DNA of 64,000 nucleotides. It comes from Shewanella sp. Isolate13. GTDB lineage: Bacteria; Pseudomonadota; Gammaproteobacteria; Enterobacterales; Shewanellaceae. Positions 50,965 to 60,410 of this stretch are shown one piece after another. The stretch covers positions 1 to 64,000 of the forward strand of contig NZ_JAKEVD010000005.1 in NCBI RefSeq assembly GCF_022398325.1, read 5' to 3'. Position numbers and translations under genes: made by a program. The notes below the pieces were generated by a model. It had not been told where the DNA came from, searched no databases, and saw nothing but the letters and a program-made list of their open reading frames with translations. Within the stretch, counting starts at the first letter, position 1. Each line of letters begins with the position of its first letter.

Positions 50965-52335
50965 TTACTGTTCGTTTTCAGCAGCATTAAGCTGATCAAT
51001 AATCGCTTGAATGTTAGCCAATGGGTTTGGTGACGTTGTTTTCCCAAATGCAAATCCATAAATCGGAACATCATCAGGGAGCATACCTAACTCTAGCAAC
51101 ACGGATGCTACTGCATTCATTTGCGCGCCAGATGTATATACATCATCTAGAAGCACTACTGCCGTAATATCATCAGGGAAATTAGCTTCATCTTCTAGAT
51201 ACACACCTAGTGTTTCGATGTGTGCTTCAGGGGTTCTAGCATCATTAGATTTGTGTGAAGGCTTTTTAGGCTGCCACCTTTCAATAACCTGATGCGCCTT
51301 TATTCTATAGGGTAGTCCCCTGTTCGCATTTGCCCACTCTTCCCACCACATCGATACCTGAATCATGGGTCTGGAATGGTTGCACTCTTCTGGAACAGAA
51401 CTTGGTATCGGCACTAAAGCGACTCTACCCTCGAAACCAACATCTTTAGCCCACTTGTAAAACTTCTGAATATAGATACCTGACAAACGTTTTAGTGCAA
51501 CGTTGCTACCATTATTGATTTCTCCTGCATTAGTACAAAAAGGAACGCCAAGGTTTCTATTCAATTGCTCATAAGTACGATTTTTAGCTGGCTTTAAACC
51601 GTAATAAACATCAAACCAAGTGTATCTGTATTGCGGTGTATTACAGTCACGATACCTTGGAATAAAATCTCTGGCGTAACCTATATTTGCATCAGGGATT
51701 GTGTAGACGTTTGTGTCTTCAAGCCTCACAGTACGGAAGTGTCTCTGGAAATCATAAGGCTCGTATTCTAAGTCGCCATTGATGAAATCAGTGATCACTT
51801 CATCTAGTTCCTCAATGTTACTCACAACTGCGGTAGGCATCGCGTTGTCTGTAATGTACTTGACATTGAACTCAGTACCCCAAGTGCAAAATACCGATGG
51901 TGATTCAATGTAATGACCAAAGTGTATGTCTTTAGCTGTGTCACCGACGACTAAAACCCGAACATCGCTAAAGTCTTGGTCATGGTAAGCTGCCAATTCC
52001 TCCAAAAACACCTCTATCTCACAACAAGGCTTTCCAGCGTTAGATAAAATGTGCTGGTTATCATACTCGAAACCATGTAAGTCCAGCACAGTTTCACAGT
52101 ACCTACAGTCTGGAGAATTTGGTGAATCAGTAACGAAAACAACATGCGTATCATGATACATCTCTGATAGCTCATTGATGTAATCAACAATATTTGGGTC
52201 GTAAAGTCTGGTTTGGACTTCATTCTCACGAAGTTTATCGACGATTAAAGCTCGACCATGCGTTGTTCGCAAGTAAGGTTGGCAATCTATTGTATTGACA
52301 AGCGTATTATCCAGATCAAAAATAATAACTTCCAT
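50965..52335 (-). CDS. HAD phosphatase-phosphoribosyltransferase fusion
   Basis: 456-aa two-domain protein. N-terminal HAD domain: FDLDNTLVNT at 5-14 (nucleophile D7), VFVTDSPNS near 68, and VVGDTAKDIHFG near 150. C-terminal PRTase domain: VALVPIPSSVPEE near 300 and the PRPP loop AVVLLDDVYTSGAQMNAV near 390-407. Between them is a unique region (GYARDFIPRYRDCNTPQYRYTW). PRTase-HAD combinations suggest nucleotide salvage or modification. It is operonic with a DprA-like gene (27-bp gap), a pairing reported in genomic studies of prokaryotic conflict systems. Confidence 0.8.
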   Translation of the reverse strand: MEVIIFDLDNTLVNTIDCQPYLRTTHGRALIVDKLRENEVQTRLYDPNIVDYINELSEMYHDTHVVFVTDSPNSPDCRYCETVLDLHGFEYDNQHILSNAGKPCCEIEVFLEELAAYHDQDFSDVRVLVVGDTAKDIHFGHYIESPSVFCTWGTEFNVKYITDNAMPTAVVSNIEELDEVITDFINGDLEYEPYDFQRHFRTVRLEDTNVYTIPDANIGYARDFIPRYRDCNTPQYRYTWFDVYYGLKPAKNRTYEQLNRNLGVPFCTNAGEINNGSNVALKRLSGIYIQKFYKWAKDVGFEGRVALVPIPSSVPEECNHSRPMIQVSMWWEEWANANRGLPYRIKAHQVIERWQPKKPSHKSNDARTPEAHIETLGVYLEDEANFPDDITAVVLLDDVYTSGAQMNAVASVLLELGMLPDDVPIYGFAFGKTTSPNPLANIQAIIDQLNAAENEQ

Positions 52336-52362
52336 CGGTTGAGCTCCAATAAATTATTAGAA

Positions 52363-53208
52363 TTACTGCCTGATCACTTTCATATTATCTTTGTATTTTT
52401 GAACCCACTGGTACTCAGGTTCATAGGTGTTGTTTTCTAGGGCGTATAGCTGTTTGCCCTGCTCGACACAGTGCCTAATAGCGTACTGTGTTCCACTTCT
52501 ATCACCCGCTCGGGCGACTACAACACCTTCACTTGATAGACCTACTGTTGTTCTGTTTCTGTTAGCAAAAAAAGAACCAAAGCTACGTATACCTATCGGA
52601 TACTCAGATACTAAAAGATGATTCTTGGCAATTTCATCTTGAAGCTCCCTGTTTTCCTTTGGAAAGTACTGGTCTAAAGGTGTCCCTAGAACCGCTATCG
52701 TCCTTCCTGAATGCTTTAATGCAGCTTGATGACCCAATGTATCAGAACCAGCAGCTAAACCGCTTACAATCGCTTGGTAGCCAGCATTCAGCAGTCTAGC
52801 TATTACTGCATCCCCATGCCTTACGTGCTCGGGGTTGTGTAATTCACGTGTTCCAACGAATGAAATGGTTTTATCGGCATTTAGCAGACTCAAATCACCA
52901 CGGCAGTACAATACAGGTGTTGCACCCTCTACAGACCTTAATTTCTCTGGATATTCAGGCTCATTTATGGTGATTACTTTGAAGTCGAAGTCAATCTTGC
53001 TGTAAGCCATATCCAATTGGTGTTCAATCTTTTCTTCAATTGGAAACATACCAAAATGCTGATTATAGATGTCTTCAAAAGAACCTATGTTCAACAACAT
53101 GTCTCGTAGCTTGCTATTAGCTGTGACACTACCTACTGAAACCTTTTTGGTCAGTATTAGGGCTGCATGACACCATGCAAGCTTTTGATTTTTACTCAAA
53201 TTAATCAC
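52363..53208 (-). CDS. DprA/Smf-like nucleotide- or ssDNA-binding protein
   Basis: 281-aa DprA/Smf family protein. Rossmann core: ISFVGTRELHNPE, AIVSGLAAGSDTLGHQAAL, TIAVLGTPLDQYFPKEN, SEYPIG, FANRNRTTVGLSSEGVVVARAGDRSGT. This is the region that binds ssDNA in competence DprA. The winged-helix C-terminus of housekeeping DprA is absent, and the island setting indicates a specialised copy, not the chromosomal dprA next to topA/def. DprA-like domains are also members of the SLOG/LOG nucleotide-binding superfamily, so it may sense a nucleotide made or processed by the PRTase partner. Confidence 0.82.
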   Translation of the reverse strand: MINLSKNQKLAWCHAALILTKKVSVGSVTANSKLRDMLLNIGSFEDIYNQHFGMFPIEEKIEHQLDMAYSKIDFDFKVITINEPEYPEKLRSVEGATPVLYCRGDLSLLNADKTISFVGTRELHNPEHVRHGDAVIARLLNAGYQAIVSGLAAGSDTLGHQAALKHSGRTIAVLGTPLDQYFPKENRELQDEIAKNHLLVSEYPIGIRSFGSFFANRNRTTVGLSSEGVVVARAGDRSGTQYAIRHCVEQGKQLYALENNTYEPEYQWVQKYKDNMKVIRQ

Positions 53209-53300
53209 AATGATACTCCAGTCACTCTCGAATATATGCTAACAGGTGCAGTAATTGCAATTGAATATAACTACTTTATATCTGCCAATTGATTTAGTTC

Positions 53301-53332
53301 AAGTATTAGTCTCATAAGTGGTACTAATACTT
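53301..53332. promoter_or_regulatory. Operator-like perfect inverted repeat between divergent genes
   Basis: Arms AAGTATTAGT (53301-53310) and ACTAATACTT (53323-53332) are exact reverse complements with a 12-bp spacer. It is centred between dprA-like (starts 53208) and the divergent 282-aa gene (starts 53394), so one regulator could control both. Confidence 0.6.
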
Positions 53333-53393
53333 TACAACAGTATTTATAATTGGTGAAAAGTCAATAGATTACACTAATTCTGGGGTTTACTAA

Positions 53394-54242
53394 ATGATTG
53401 ATGCTGTTTGCACATATGATGGGAAGCGTAAGATCTACAACATCTATAATTTTCAAAAGCTGTCTAATTCAGACATCGAAAAGTACAGGCAGTACCTAGA
53501 ATGTCCTAATCCTAAATGTGCAGCAGAAGCTTACTACCGCAGAAAAAGTGTCGATGGCAAAGCAGCATGTTTTGGTTCACGATATCATGTCCAAGGATGC
53601 AACGAAGGACGTTCATCACCGCAACGTGAACGTGAAGTTAAGCATGCTCTCGAAGTAGATAAGATCATAGCTGACTCAAGTGAAGTTGCTTTTGACTTTT
53701 TTGCTGCTGACTCTAAACCATCAGGGGAAAGTAAAACTGATCGCCCATCGAAACCCAAGCCAACTGGGTCGGGCAGTACCAAATCACATACTGGTGCTGT
53801 AGCTACAGTTAGAAAAACTGCCTTAGGCATGGAAATAGCATTGAATAGTTTAATGCGTGGAAGCGATTTAGCTCAATCGGACATGATTATCGCAATAGAT
53901 GAAAAGTATACCTACAAAGCTAAGAACTTGTTCGTGAATTTTGCAGATGCAGAACCAGCAGATAACCCAAAAGATGCCCGTCCTAAGATGTTTTGGGGGA
54001 CAATCTCGCATTCTGACACAGATATGGAATGGTTAAATCCTGCTGACTGTGATGATGTGGGAATTCCGATCAAAAAGCATAAAGATAAGATTTTCAACCG
54101 CTTTAAAATCACCGAAAGACGTGATCTAGAAGGCGCGGGATTTATCTTATTTGGCAAGTGCTTCTGGAATGCTCAGAAAACTAGGAAAATCATTGAACTA
54201 TGGAATGCTGATAGGATTTTTGTATCAGTAGATGAAGGCTAA
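53394..54242 (+). CDS. Hypothetical cysteine-rich protein divergent from the DprA/PRTase operon
   Basis: 282-aa protein not recognised. The N-terminal region (about 38-72) has a putative zinc-binding set CPNPKC ... CFGSRYHVQGC. A disordered Pro/Ser/Lys linker (about 108-135, SKPSGESKTDRPSKPKPTGS) leads to a C-terminal alpha-beta domain (about 140-280; FVNFADAEPADN, RPKMFWGTISHSDTD, GAGFILFGKCFWNA). No catalytic signature. The shared operator-like palindrome suggests it belongs with the DprA-like and HAD-PRTase genes. Confidence 0.6.
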   Translation: MIDAVCTYDGKRKIYNIYNFQKLSNSDIEKYRQYLECPNPKCAAEAYYRRKSVDGKAACFGSRYHVQGCNEGRSSPQREREVKHALEVDKIIADSSEVAFDFFAADSKPSGESKTDRPSKPKPTGSGSTKSHTGAVATVRKTALGMEIALNSLMRGSDLAQSDMIIAIDEKYTYKAKNLFVNFADAEPADNPKDARPKMFWGTISHSDTDMEWLNPADCDDVGIPIKKHKDKIFNRFKITERRDLEGAGFILFGKCFWNAQKTRKIIELWNADRIFVSVDEG

Positions 54243-54625
54243 AGCACATTGGTCTGAGCTTGTAGCTCCCCCCACCCCTAGTAACGCTAAACTGTAGTGG
54301 ATGAGTGATTTTGGCCAATCAATAAGAGGATTTGCAATACCTTAGGTTATCTATTAAGTGCTAGTTTAGCAAAAGCTGTTTCTTATTTGTGTCTAGAAGT
54401 GGGTTAGGGCAGTCTAATAACACGTTTATGCCCCTTTATTTGTTAGCGAAAGAAACTGGTCCGTTGGATAACATCCAATAATGCCATATTTTTTCTTATG
54501 TCTTGGGCTGTCATAAATGACTTAGAAAGTAGTAACTAATAATTGCTGACCACTATAGTATTCAGCTGAATGTTATAAATTAATAGATGCTTTCTTTAGG
54601 CACTGAATCAGGAGCCCCACTCTTC
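54243..54625. other. Cassette junction with repeat element A
   Basis: 383 bp with no gene. It carries junction element A (54382-54450). Confidence 0.5.
54382..54450. repeat. Dispersed cassette-junction element, copy A
   Basis: Contains motif 1 (AGTGGG...CAGTCTAA...ACACGTT) followed directly by motif 2 (TTTATGCCCC...TTAGCGAA). Related partial copies are at 50445-50472 (motif 2), 58461-58540 (both) and 61046-61089 (motif 1). Confidence 0.5.
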
Positions 54626-55435
54626 TTACTCCGATGAAATTGTATTTTGACCAAGAGGACTACCCTCTTGGTAACGAAGCGTGATACAAGTTACGAATAC
54701 ATTGGGGATACTTTCTTCAATCTCTTGCAGCTTCTTATTAACGAGCGTGCACTCTTCGTCGCTACACAAAACACGGGCTCTCCAGATATCTTTTGCTTCG
54801 CCTAGAGTCATTTCTTTGAACTCAATATTTGCTACTGAAGTTTTCTTTTTAGTGGACTTGTCAATACTCAAAAAAAACTCGCGGTGCGCGTCAATTTTCT
54901 GATACGTGGTTAGTGCTTTAACTTCCTCGACTTCATCTTTGAAGCTAAAAACAGGCTCAAAGCGCGTAAAAATACCAGTTGTAGCCATGAACACTGCGGT
55001 TTTCAGTTCGTCGTCACTGGCATGTTCGTAGTGTGTGATTACAGGGTTAACAGCTCTATCAATTACAAGTGTGGTACAAAGTGACAATTGCAGACTTTGC
55101 CATTGTGGTACGTATTTCCTTAGATACTCAACAGATTGTTTAGCTGCCTGTTCTTGGAATTCTTTTGTTAAACCTTTCTGACCGCAATTTAGTTGCCCTG
55201 CTTTAAACATATTTTGGGTGTATTGGAATTGATCATACTCCCAAATACCTTGTAAGTAGAATGCAGCTGCACAATCGCGACGAGCATAACAGTAAGCCAT
55301 AAACACTTCGGGGGTTGGATTAGGGTTTTCGTCAATAAAAATACCTAAATCATTGTAAGCATCAACAAAGGCGAACTCAGAGCTATGGGTGCGTTGAACT
55401 AACTTTGCTAAGTCTTTCTTAAAAAAAGAAAACAT
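54626..55435 (-). CDS. Hypothetical protein
   Basis: 269-aa protein from the ATG at 55435 (an ATG four codons earlier is also possible; neither has a clear ribosome site). Mainly helical, with cysteines in AYCYARRDCAAAFY and ARVLCSDEECTLV. No signal peptide. The C-terminal 60 residues end in an acidic/beta region. It stands alone between two gene-free stretches, a typical single-gene cargo cassette. No family recognised. Confidence 0.5.
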   Translation of the reverse strand: MFSFFKKDLAKLVQRTHSSEFAFVDAYNDLGIFIDENPNPTPEVFMAYCYARRDCAAAFYLQGIWEYDQFQYTQNMFKAGQLNCGQKGLTKEFQEQAAKQSVEYLRKYVPQWQSLQLSLCTTLVIDRAVNPVITHYEHASDDELKTAVFMATTGIFTRFEPVFSFKDEVEEVKALTTYQKIDAHREFFLSIDKSTKKKTSVANIEFKEMTLGEAKDIWRARVLCSDEECTLVNKKLQEIEESIPNVFVTCITLRYQEGSPLGQNTISSE

Positions 55436-55830
55436 GTCCTGTACCATAAAATTAATGACAAGCGGATAATATGTCCTTTCTTAATGAACACAACTAAAAG
55501 ATCACTCAGGTCTCTCCCGAAAGCAGAAAACCTAATACACATCACATTCAGACTAAAAATGTTGCCTGTTGGTTTCATCAACAGATATCGGTGGCCAGTG
55601 TAAACATTATTTGAAAAACATAAGCTTACTAATCTCACGACCAACTTTTAGAATCTTTACACTAACCGATTTCTGTCCAGCTTCGAGTCAGCGAGATCTG
55701 CGCTGACTCACTATTGCCCCATTATTATTTTCACGAATCTAAATGGTAAATGTCACAAGTAAGCTTTGACTATAGAAATGCTAATGTGAAAGGTTTGGCG
55801 TACACCATAAGTAATGCCTGTCCTTTTTCT
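55436..55830. other. Island intergenic region, nothing recognised
   Basis: 395 bp; open frame at 55408-55644 overlaps the upstream end of the previous gene and is not believed coding. Confidence 0.5.
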
Positions 55831-56025
55831 TTATCTTTGCGTCTCTGGAGAAGTCCCCTCGCAACCGCACTTACACTTGAAGTGCATAGATAATTTGTCA
55901 GCTAGACATCTTTGACCAAAACAATTGTTGCGGTCACACCAAAAAGAAACACCTCCGAAAGCTTCAACATCTTCACCACACTTTGGACATTGAATGATCT
56001 GCCTCATTAGGTACTTACCATACAT
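55831..56025 (-). CDS. Small zinc-ribbon protein
   Basis: 64-aa protein with three cysteine pairs: CPKCGED, WCDRNNCFGQRC, and FKCKCGC. Likely binds one or two zinc ions. The start at 56025 has AAGGA 3-4 nt upstream; an internal ATG at 56007 is an alternative. Lies 2.2 kb from the KAP gene's far end, on the same strand; possible small partner or regulator. Confidence 0.5.
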   Translation of the reverse strand: MYGKYLMRQIIQCPKCGEDVEAFGGVSFWCDRNNCFGQRCLADKLSMHFKCKCGCEGTSPETQR

Positions 56026-56480
56026 CCTTATCCTGTTATGGTTTGAGCATGATTACAGATCACTTAAACCAAGTAAAACCACAGCACCTTATACTGTGTA
56101 GGGTTCCAAGCTGTTGCTTATTATCAATATATTAATCGGAAGATATCGACACGTGAGATTGATGTATCGATAGGATCTGCATTAGATTACTCAATTAGTG
56201 ACTATCCGCTGATTAAAGTTACGGCAGTAGCCTTACAATAATCTATAGTGCTTCATCCGTATCTTTCCCACCAAGCCAAATAGATACTCATGCGAAAACA
56301 CTGATTTTTGACATCGACTATAACCCATTTTTCCCTATATCATTTAGAGTAAAAGCTCATTCACATACTTGACTGAGATTATTGGCCAATAAAAAGTTAT
56401 TATTAGTGCTTGGTAATCTAAGAACTATCAGACCAAATACGACAAACGACTTTGCTGAGGCTCCCTTCCGGGTAGGATTA
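56026..56480. other. Island intergenic region, nothing recognised
   Basis: 455 bp, AT-rich, no ORF or terminator recognised. It separates the zinc-ribbon gene from the end of the KAP NTPase gene. Confidence 0.45.
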
Positions 56481-58250
56481 TTAGATATTAGTATCGCCCA
56501 TTTCAGGTAGCTCATCTTTGCCCATCCAATCTAGTGGCGAGGCTAGCTCTACAAAGTCTTTATATTTATCTATATCTATGGCGTTGAATTTATTTTTGAT
56601 ATAGAAAAACTTGACCCATAGAAGTGCTGGTTCGCCCAGCATTAGAGAACTAGAATCATATTGATGCTTTTTGTACTCTTCTATCAGAGTTTTGCTGAGC
56701 TTCTCTAAGGGAGTCTGTTCTCGATCCGGACTTCTGCGACTTCCCCCAATAGAGATAATTAAAGAGCGAGATTTTCCACTTGACCCAAAGTGATCCGAGA
56801 AAATCTGTTGTAAATATTCAAGTAAACTAAATTGATAACAGCCGGAACGATACGGATTAGCTACAGGGGGCTGATTTGAGTAGAACCTAAGACTTGGAAC
56901 TAAATCCTGTGGATCGAAAATCATTTCAATTTGACGAACATGAGAGCTTTCCCGTATATAAGTTTTAAGGTACTCACTTAAATAAATTGTTTTCTGGCTA
57001 TCCCCACTTTGCACCACTCTCTCAAACTGGCCTGCCACTATTTCATCGAAAAGATTATGATCTTTTTCTTTGATACAAAGTAAAGCAGTCAGCATCAATA
57101 TATCAATCTTAGAGCCTCTAGGCATATTTGAGATTGTTGCAACGACTCTATCTGCGATTTGGATAGCTGTACGAGCTGAGACCCTAAAGGCATCAAGCAT
57201 AATCGATATATTTCGTAGCGTTATTTTGGCATCTTCGTTAAAAGGCAGAACTTCTACTTTTAAGTCTCTTAAGTAATGGCCAGAAAGCTTACTAGTATCG
57301 CAGTGCACTTCTAGGAAGCTTTCTAAATTAGGAGCCTTAAGACTATATCTACTATTAAAGAAGCGGCTAAGGTAAATCTTAGCGTCAAACCCTTCACCAT
57401 AAACTGCCTTTACCGCGTGCTGTAGTTGTTCGGTATCAGTAGCAATCACAAAAACAACCCCATCAATGTCAAATATATGCTTAATTGTTTCAAGCATCTC
57501 AACAGCATAACTTGGCCTACAACGGTCTAACTCATCAATAAAAATGAAAGCTGGTAGCTTTTTATTTTTAAGGCCAACAACAGCAGATACCCATTCGAAC
57601 ACACTTACTTTTAGGCTTTCTATAGCAGCACTTTTAGCATCATGTTCGTCTATCAAATATTTAACAGCTTCTGAAGCCGCAAAGCTCATATCGATAGGCT
57701 TGCCGTTTTTATCTAATAAGTCTTCGCCACCTTCCCCCTTGATAGTACCAATCTGTTCATTGGCATTATCGGAATTCATAACTTCTACGGGATCAATTCC
57801 AACATATCGCTTAAATAATCCTCGACCTATACCAGGAGCAGCTGCTTTCAGTAGGCCTATAAGCTTACGAGGAACTTTAAATTCAATGGAATCTTTATCT
57901 TTTCCTGCTTGCTCTCTTAATTGGCCGATAATGGAAGATACTACCGTCATTAAAGGATCATCAGAGTAGTCTTTTTTCCATGCATCGACATAAACAACAG
58001 GGTAATATTCTTTGATATCTTCAGCCCAACGTTTAAGAAAGTACGTTTTCCCTGCGCCCCATTCGGCATTTAGATTAAGCACGTAATTTCGCTTTTGATC
58101 AGCTTTACTTCTTGCTTTGTCAAAGCCTTGAACTTCTAGAAGCTTTGTCAGGAATGTAGCGTATTTCACTCTTCCTAGCTTATCTTCAGGGAAAAAACTA
58201 TTTTCAATCTTGACCCCTTTAGACCAATCCAGCTCTACTTGCTTAACCAT
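56481..58250 (-). CDS. KAP family P-loop NTPase
   Basis: 589-aa NTPase of the KAP family, part of the STAND-like AAA+ group often used in anti-phage systems. Walker A is NAEWGAGKTY (61-70), with WKKDYSDDPLMTVV downstream typical of KAP; Walker B is FIFIDELDRCRPSYAVEMLE near 235. VVFVIATDTEQLQHAVKAVYG carries the sensor motif. A helical C-terminal region (about 330-589) has HGVR-like segments for oligomerisation or sensing. Transmembrane segments common in eukaryotic KAP proteins are absent. Single gene in its cassette. Confidence 0.85.
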   Translation of the reverse strand: MVKQVELDWSKGVKIENSFFPEDKLGRVKYATFLTKLLEVQGFDKARSKADQKRNYVLNLNAEWGAGKTYFLKRWAEDIKEYYPVVYVDAWKKDYSDDPLMTVVSSIIGQLREQAGKDKDSIEFKVPRKLIGLLKAAAPGIGRGLFKRYVGIDPVEVMNSDNANEQIGTIKGEGGEDLLDKNGKPIDMSFAASEAVKYLIDEHDAKSAAIESLKVSVFEWVSAVVGLKNKKLPAFIFIDELDRCRPSYAVEMLETIKHIFDIDGVVFVIATDTEQLQHAVKAVYGEGFDAKIYLSRFFNSRYSLKAPNLESFLEVHCDTSKLSGHYLRDLKVEVLPFNEDAKITLRNISIMLDAFRVSARTAIQIADRVVATISNMPRGSKIDILMLTALLCIKEKDHNLFDEIVAGQFERVVQSGDSQKTIYLSEYLKTYIRESSHVRQIEMIFDPQDLVPSLRFYSNQPPVANPYRSGCYQFSLLEYLQQIFSDHFGSSGKSRSLIISIGGSRRSPDREQTPLEKLSKTLIEEYKKHQYDSSSLMLGEPALLWVKFFYIKNKFNAIDIDKYKDFVELASPLDWMGKDELPEMGDTNI

Positions 58251-58713
58251 TTAATTTTCCGATAGTTAATACTAATAATTTTAAAGTCTACGACTATTAT
58301 TCACTAACAAGCAAAAGGTTTTATATAGATATTTGAGGTACGGATAAAGGACGGGTGAGAATTAGGGGTGAATCAGAATTTTGAGTGAAGATATTTTCAT
58401 CACTCGAGTATTCCGCGTTGGTGCAACTAATCTAACGTGTACTACCAAGATATGTTTTAAAGTGGGCAGTCTAAGACGTTGTTTCTCATTTATGACTCAG
58501 TTTGAACGATCTAAGCCATTTGTGCCCCAAAGCTAGCGAAAAATTATGTTCATATCCTGTTTGTCTGCTTTTGCCATATCTAAGCTAATGTGAGACGCAA
58601 AAATCAATATTTTCCCCTAATATTCAATACTTATTGCCCACTTCATACCTCAAGCCTTAAAGTGCAGAATAAATTTGTAGCAACACCATCAGTTTTTATA
58701 AGGGATTAATGAA
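58251..58713. other. Cassette junction with repeat element B
   Basis: 463 bp without a gene. Element B lies at 58461-58540 and contains motif 1 and motif 2 separated by about 40 bp. Confidence 0.5.
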
Positions 58714-59389
58714 ATGCGTAAGTTAGTTATAGGGGGGCATAGCTTTAATCGTTGCAGTGGTATCCTTACAACTCCCCTGAAATCTATAATGCCATAGCCA
58801 AACTCTGTAAGTACTTCGATGAACCTAAAGACGTGGCAACTATTTTTACAGGCATCCTAGCGATTAGTGCTGTTATATACAGCCAGTGGCGTTTTGATAG
58901 GCGTTTAGAGAATCAGCATCAAAATTACTTAGCTATCAAAGCTGAGGAACCGGCATTAGAAAAGAAAGAAGAAATTATTGAATTAGCTACCATCGTTTCT
59001 GAATACCTAATTGAACATGAGAAAATATATGAAGCAGCAAAGGAAGAGCTTGCTCATGCTAGATATGCCCAGTTCAACGAATTAAGAGGGGAATTGCAAA
59101 CCAAGATCATTAAGTGCTCATCTAAAGTTGATAAAATTGACCTCAAATTAAAATTTCCTTTCCATCTTTAATTGAACCATTACTTAAACTTCAAAAAGCT
59201 TCAACTGAGTATACGGATTCAATTTGGGATAGAGTTTTACCTATCAAAAGCTCTACTGACTATGACAACCTAGAATCCGATTCAGATATCAACTACTGTT
59301 CGGATGTCTTGTGTAACCAATTGATTGTATTGTACAATAATATTATTGAGCAGAATAGCTTTCTAACGAATCAACTAATAGGGTGTTAA
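58714..59389 (+). pseudogene. Frameshifted membrane/coiled-coil protein, paralogue of the next gene
   Basis: ATG at 58714 has AAGGGA upstream but its frame closes soon after a six-G run. One base less in that run would give a hydrophobic leader (GIALIVAVVSLQ). The longest open frame starts with TTG at 58752 and encodes YNSPEIYNAIAKLCKYF, a helix (FTGILAISAVIYSQW) and a coiled coil (ALEKKEEIIELATIV). It stops at 59171, while another frame continues with LIEPLLKLQKASTEYTDSIW to 59389. The next gene shows the same order of parts. Read as a gene broken by two or three frameshifts, or by sequencing errors. Confidence 0.6.
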
Positions 59390-59391
59390 CA

Positions 59392-60225
59392 ATGCTCGCC
59401 AAACTAAAAAATATGAAAAGTCGGTTTTGGGTACTAATTGCTATTGCAGTACTAATCCCATATCTACTTGAAATCAGAGCCATCAATGTATTCATATCAA
59501 CATTCTTCACTCATATGGTGTTTCCTGCTGTAAGAGCTGTTATATCACCTGTTTTTAATCTGTATATCTGGCCACTCTATGACCATATGGTAGCGCCACT
59601 GTTTCAGTTTTTTAAGTCTAATCCGGAAATTGCACCTGTAGTATCCGTTTTAGTCGCTTTGCTAGCTGTAATAATTACTCAGTTTTGGTTTGATCACAGA
59701 CAGAGAAAAGAACATGCTGAAACGTTAAAATTAAAGCATGAAGAAAAGAGATTAGAAAAGAAAGAAGAAGCGATAAATCACATAAATGAAACAAAACTAT
59801 ATGTAGACCAATATTATAATACTGTTAAACAACTATTTTTCCAGTTTGAAATAACAAGACGAAGTAGTGCTTCGATTGAGCCTTTATTTGAGATTAAATC
59901 TAAAGCTGAAAACCTCATATTAAAAATAAGAAGCAACTTTGATACAGCAGCTGAAATACTACACCTTCATTTCACTAATGAAGGGCTTGCTCTAACTGTT
60001 GTTGAGCTTAGTAAGAACTCGAAGAAAATTTCTGACGAAATGGCCACTTTTACAGAGGCTACTGAAGTGAACTACTTGGGTAGTACTGAGCTAAGACCTA
60101 TATATACTATTACAGAAGAAAATAAAGAGTATATTTACAGAGAAATCACTCGAATACAAGATGAGCTGGAACCCTTACTAGAGAGTATTGGAGCGATAGA
60201 GAATATATTCTCCGACATCGATTAA
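59392..60225 (+). CDS. Membrane/coiled-coil hypothetical protein
   Basis: 277-aa protein (ATG 59392 with AATAGGG 8 nt upstream; starts 2 nt after the frameshifted paralogue ends). Two membrane segments: about 10-40 (FWVLIAIAVLIPYLLEI) and 80-100 (APVVSVLVALLAVIITQFWF), the latter followed by basic FDHRQRKE and a long coiled coil (about 105-160). The C-terminal half is helical. No enzyme motif. The local duplication suggests a partner or immunity-like pair. Confidence 0.6.
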   Translation: MLAKLKNMKSRFWVLIAIAVLIPYLLEIRAINVFISTFFTHMVFPAVRAVISPVFNLYIWPLYDHMVAPLFQFFKSNPEIAPVVSVLVALLAVIITQFWFDHRQRKEHAETLKLKHEEKRLEKKEEAINHINETKLYVDQYYNTVKQLFFQFEITRRSSASIEPLFEIKSKAENLILKIRSNFDTAAEILHLHFTNEGLALTVVELSKNSKKISDEMATFTEATEVNYLGSTELRPIYTITEENKEYIYREITRIQDELEPLLESIGAIENIFSDID

Positions 60226-60410
60226 TGGAATTTAATCAGGATGTTTCACGTGGTAAGTCCCTAGACCAGTAGACACTTCATAGAGTTATATTCTATTTAC
60301 AGCAAAAATTTAGTAATGATTTTTTTGAGTTTGAATAGTGCAGCCTAGAACGTTTTCGAGCTGCTATTGAATAAGCAGTTAGGCATACATCAATTAGCAT
60401 TGGAGTTAAA

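Noticed and set aside
52363..53208. Housekeeping competence dprA
   Set aside because: Lacks the C-terminal winged helix, is operonic with a PRTase fusion, and sits inside a mobile island.
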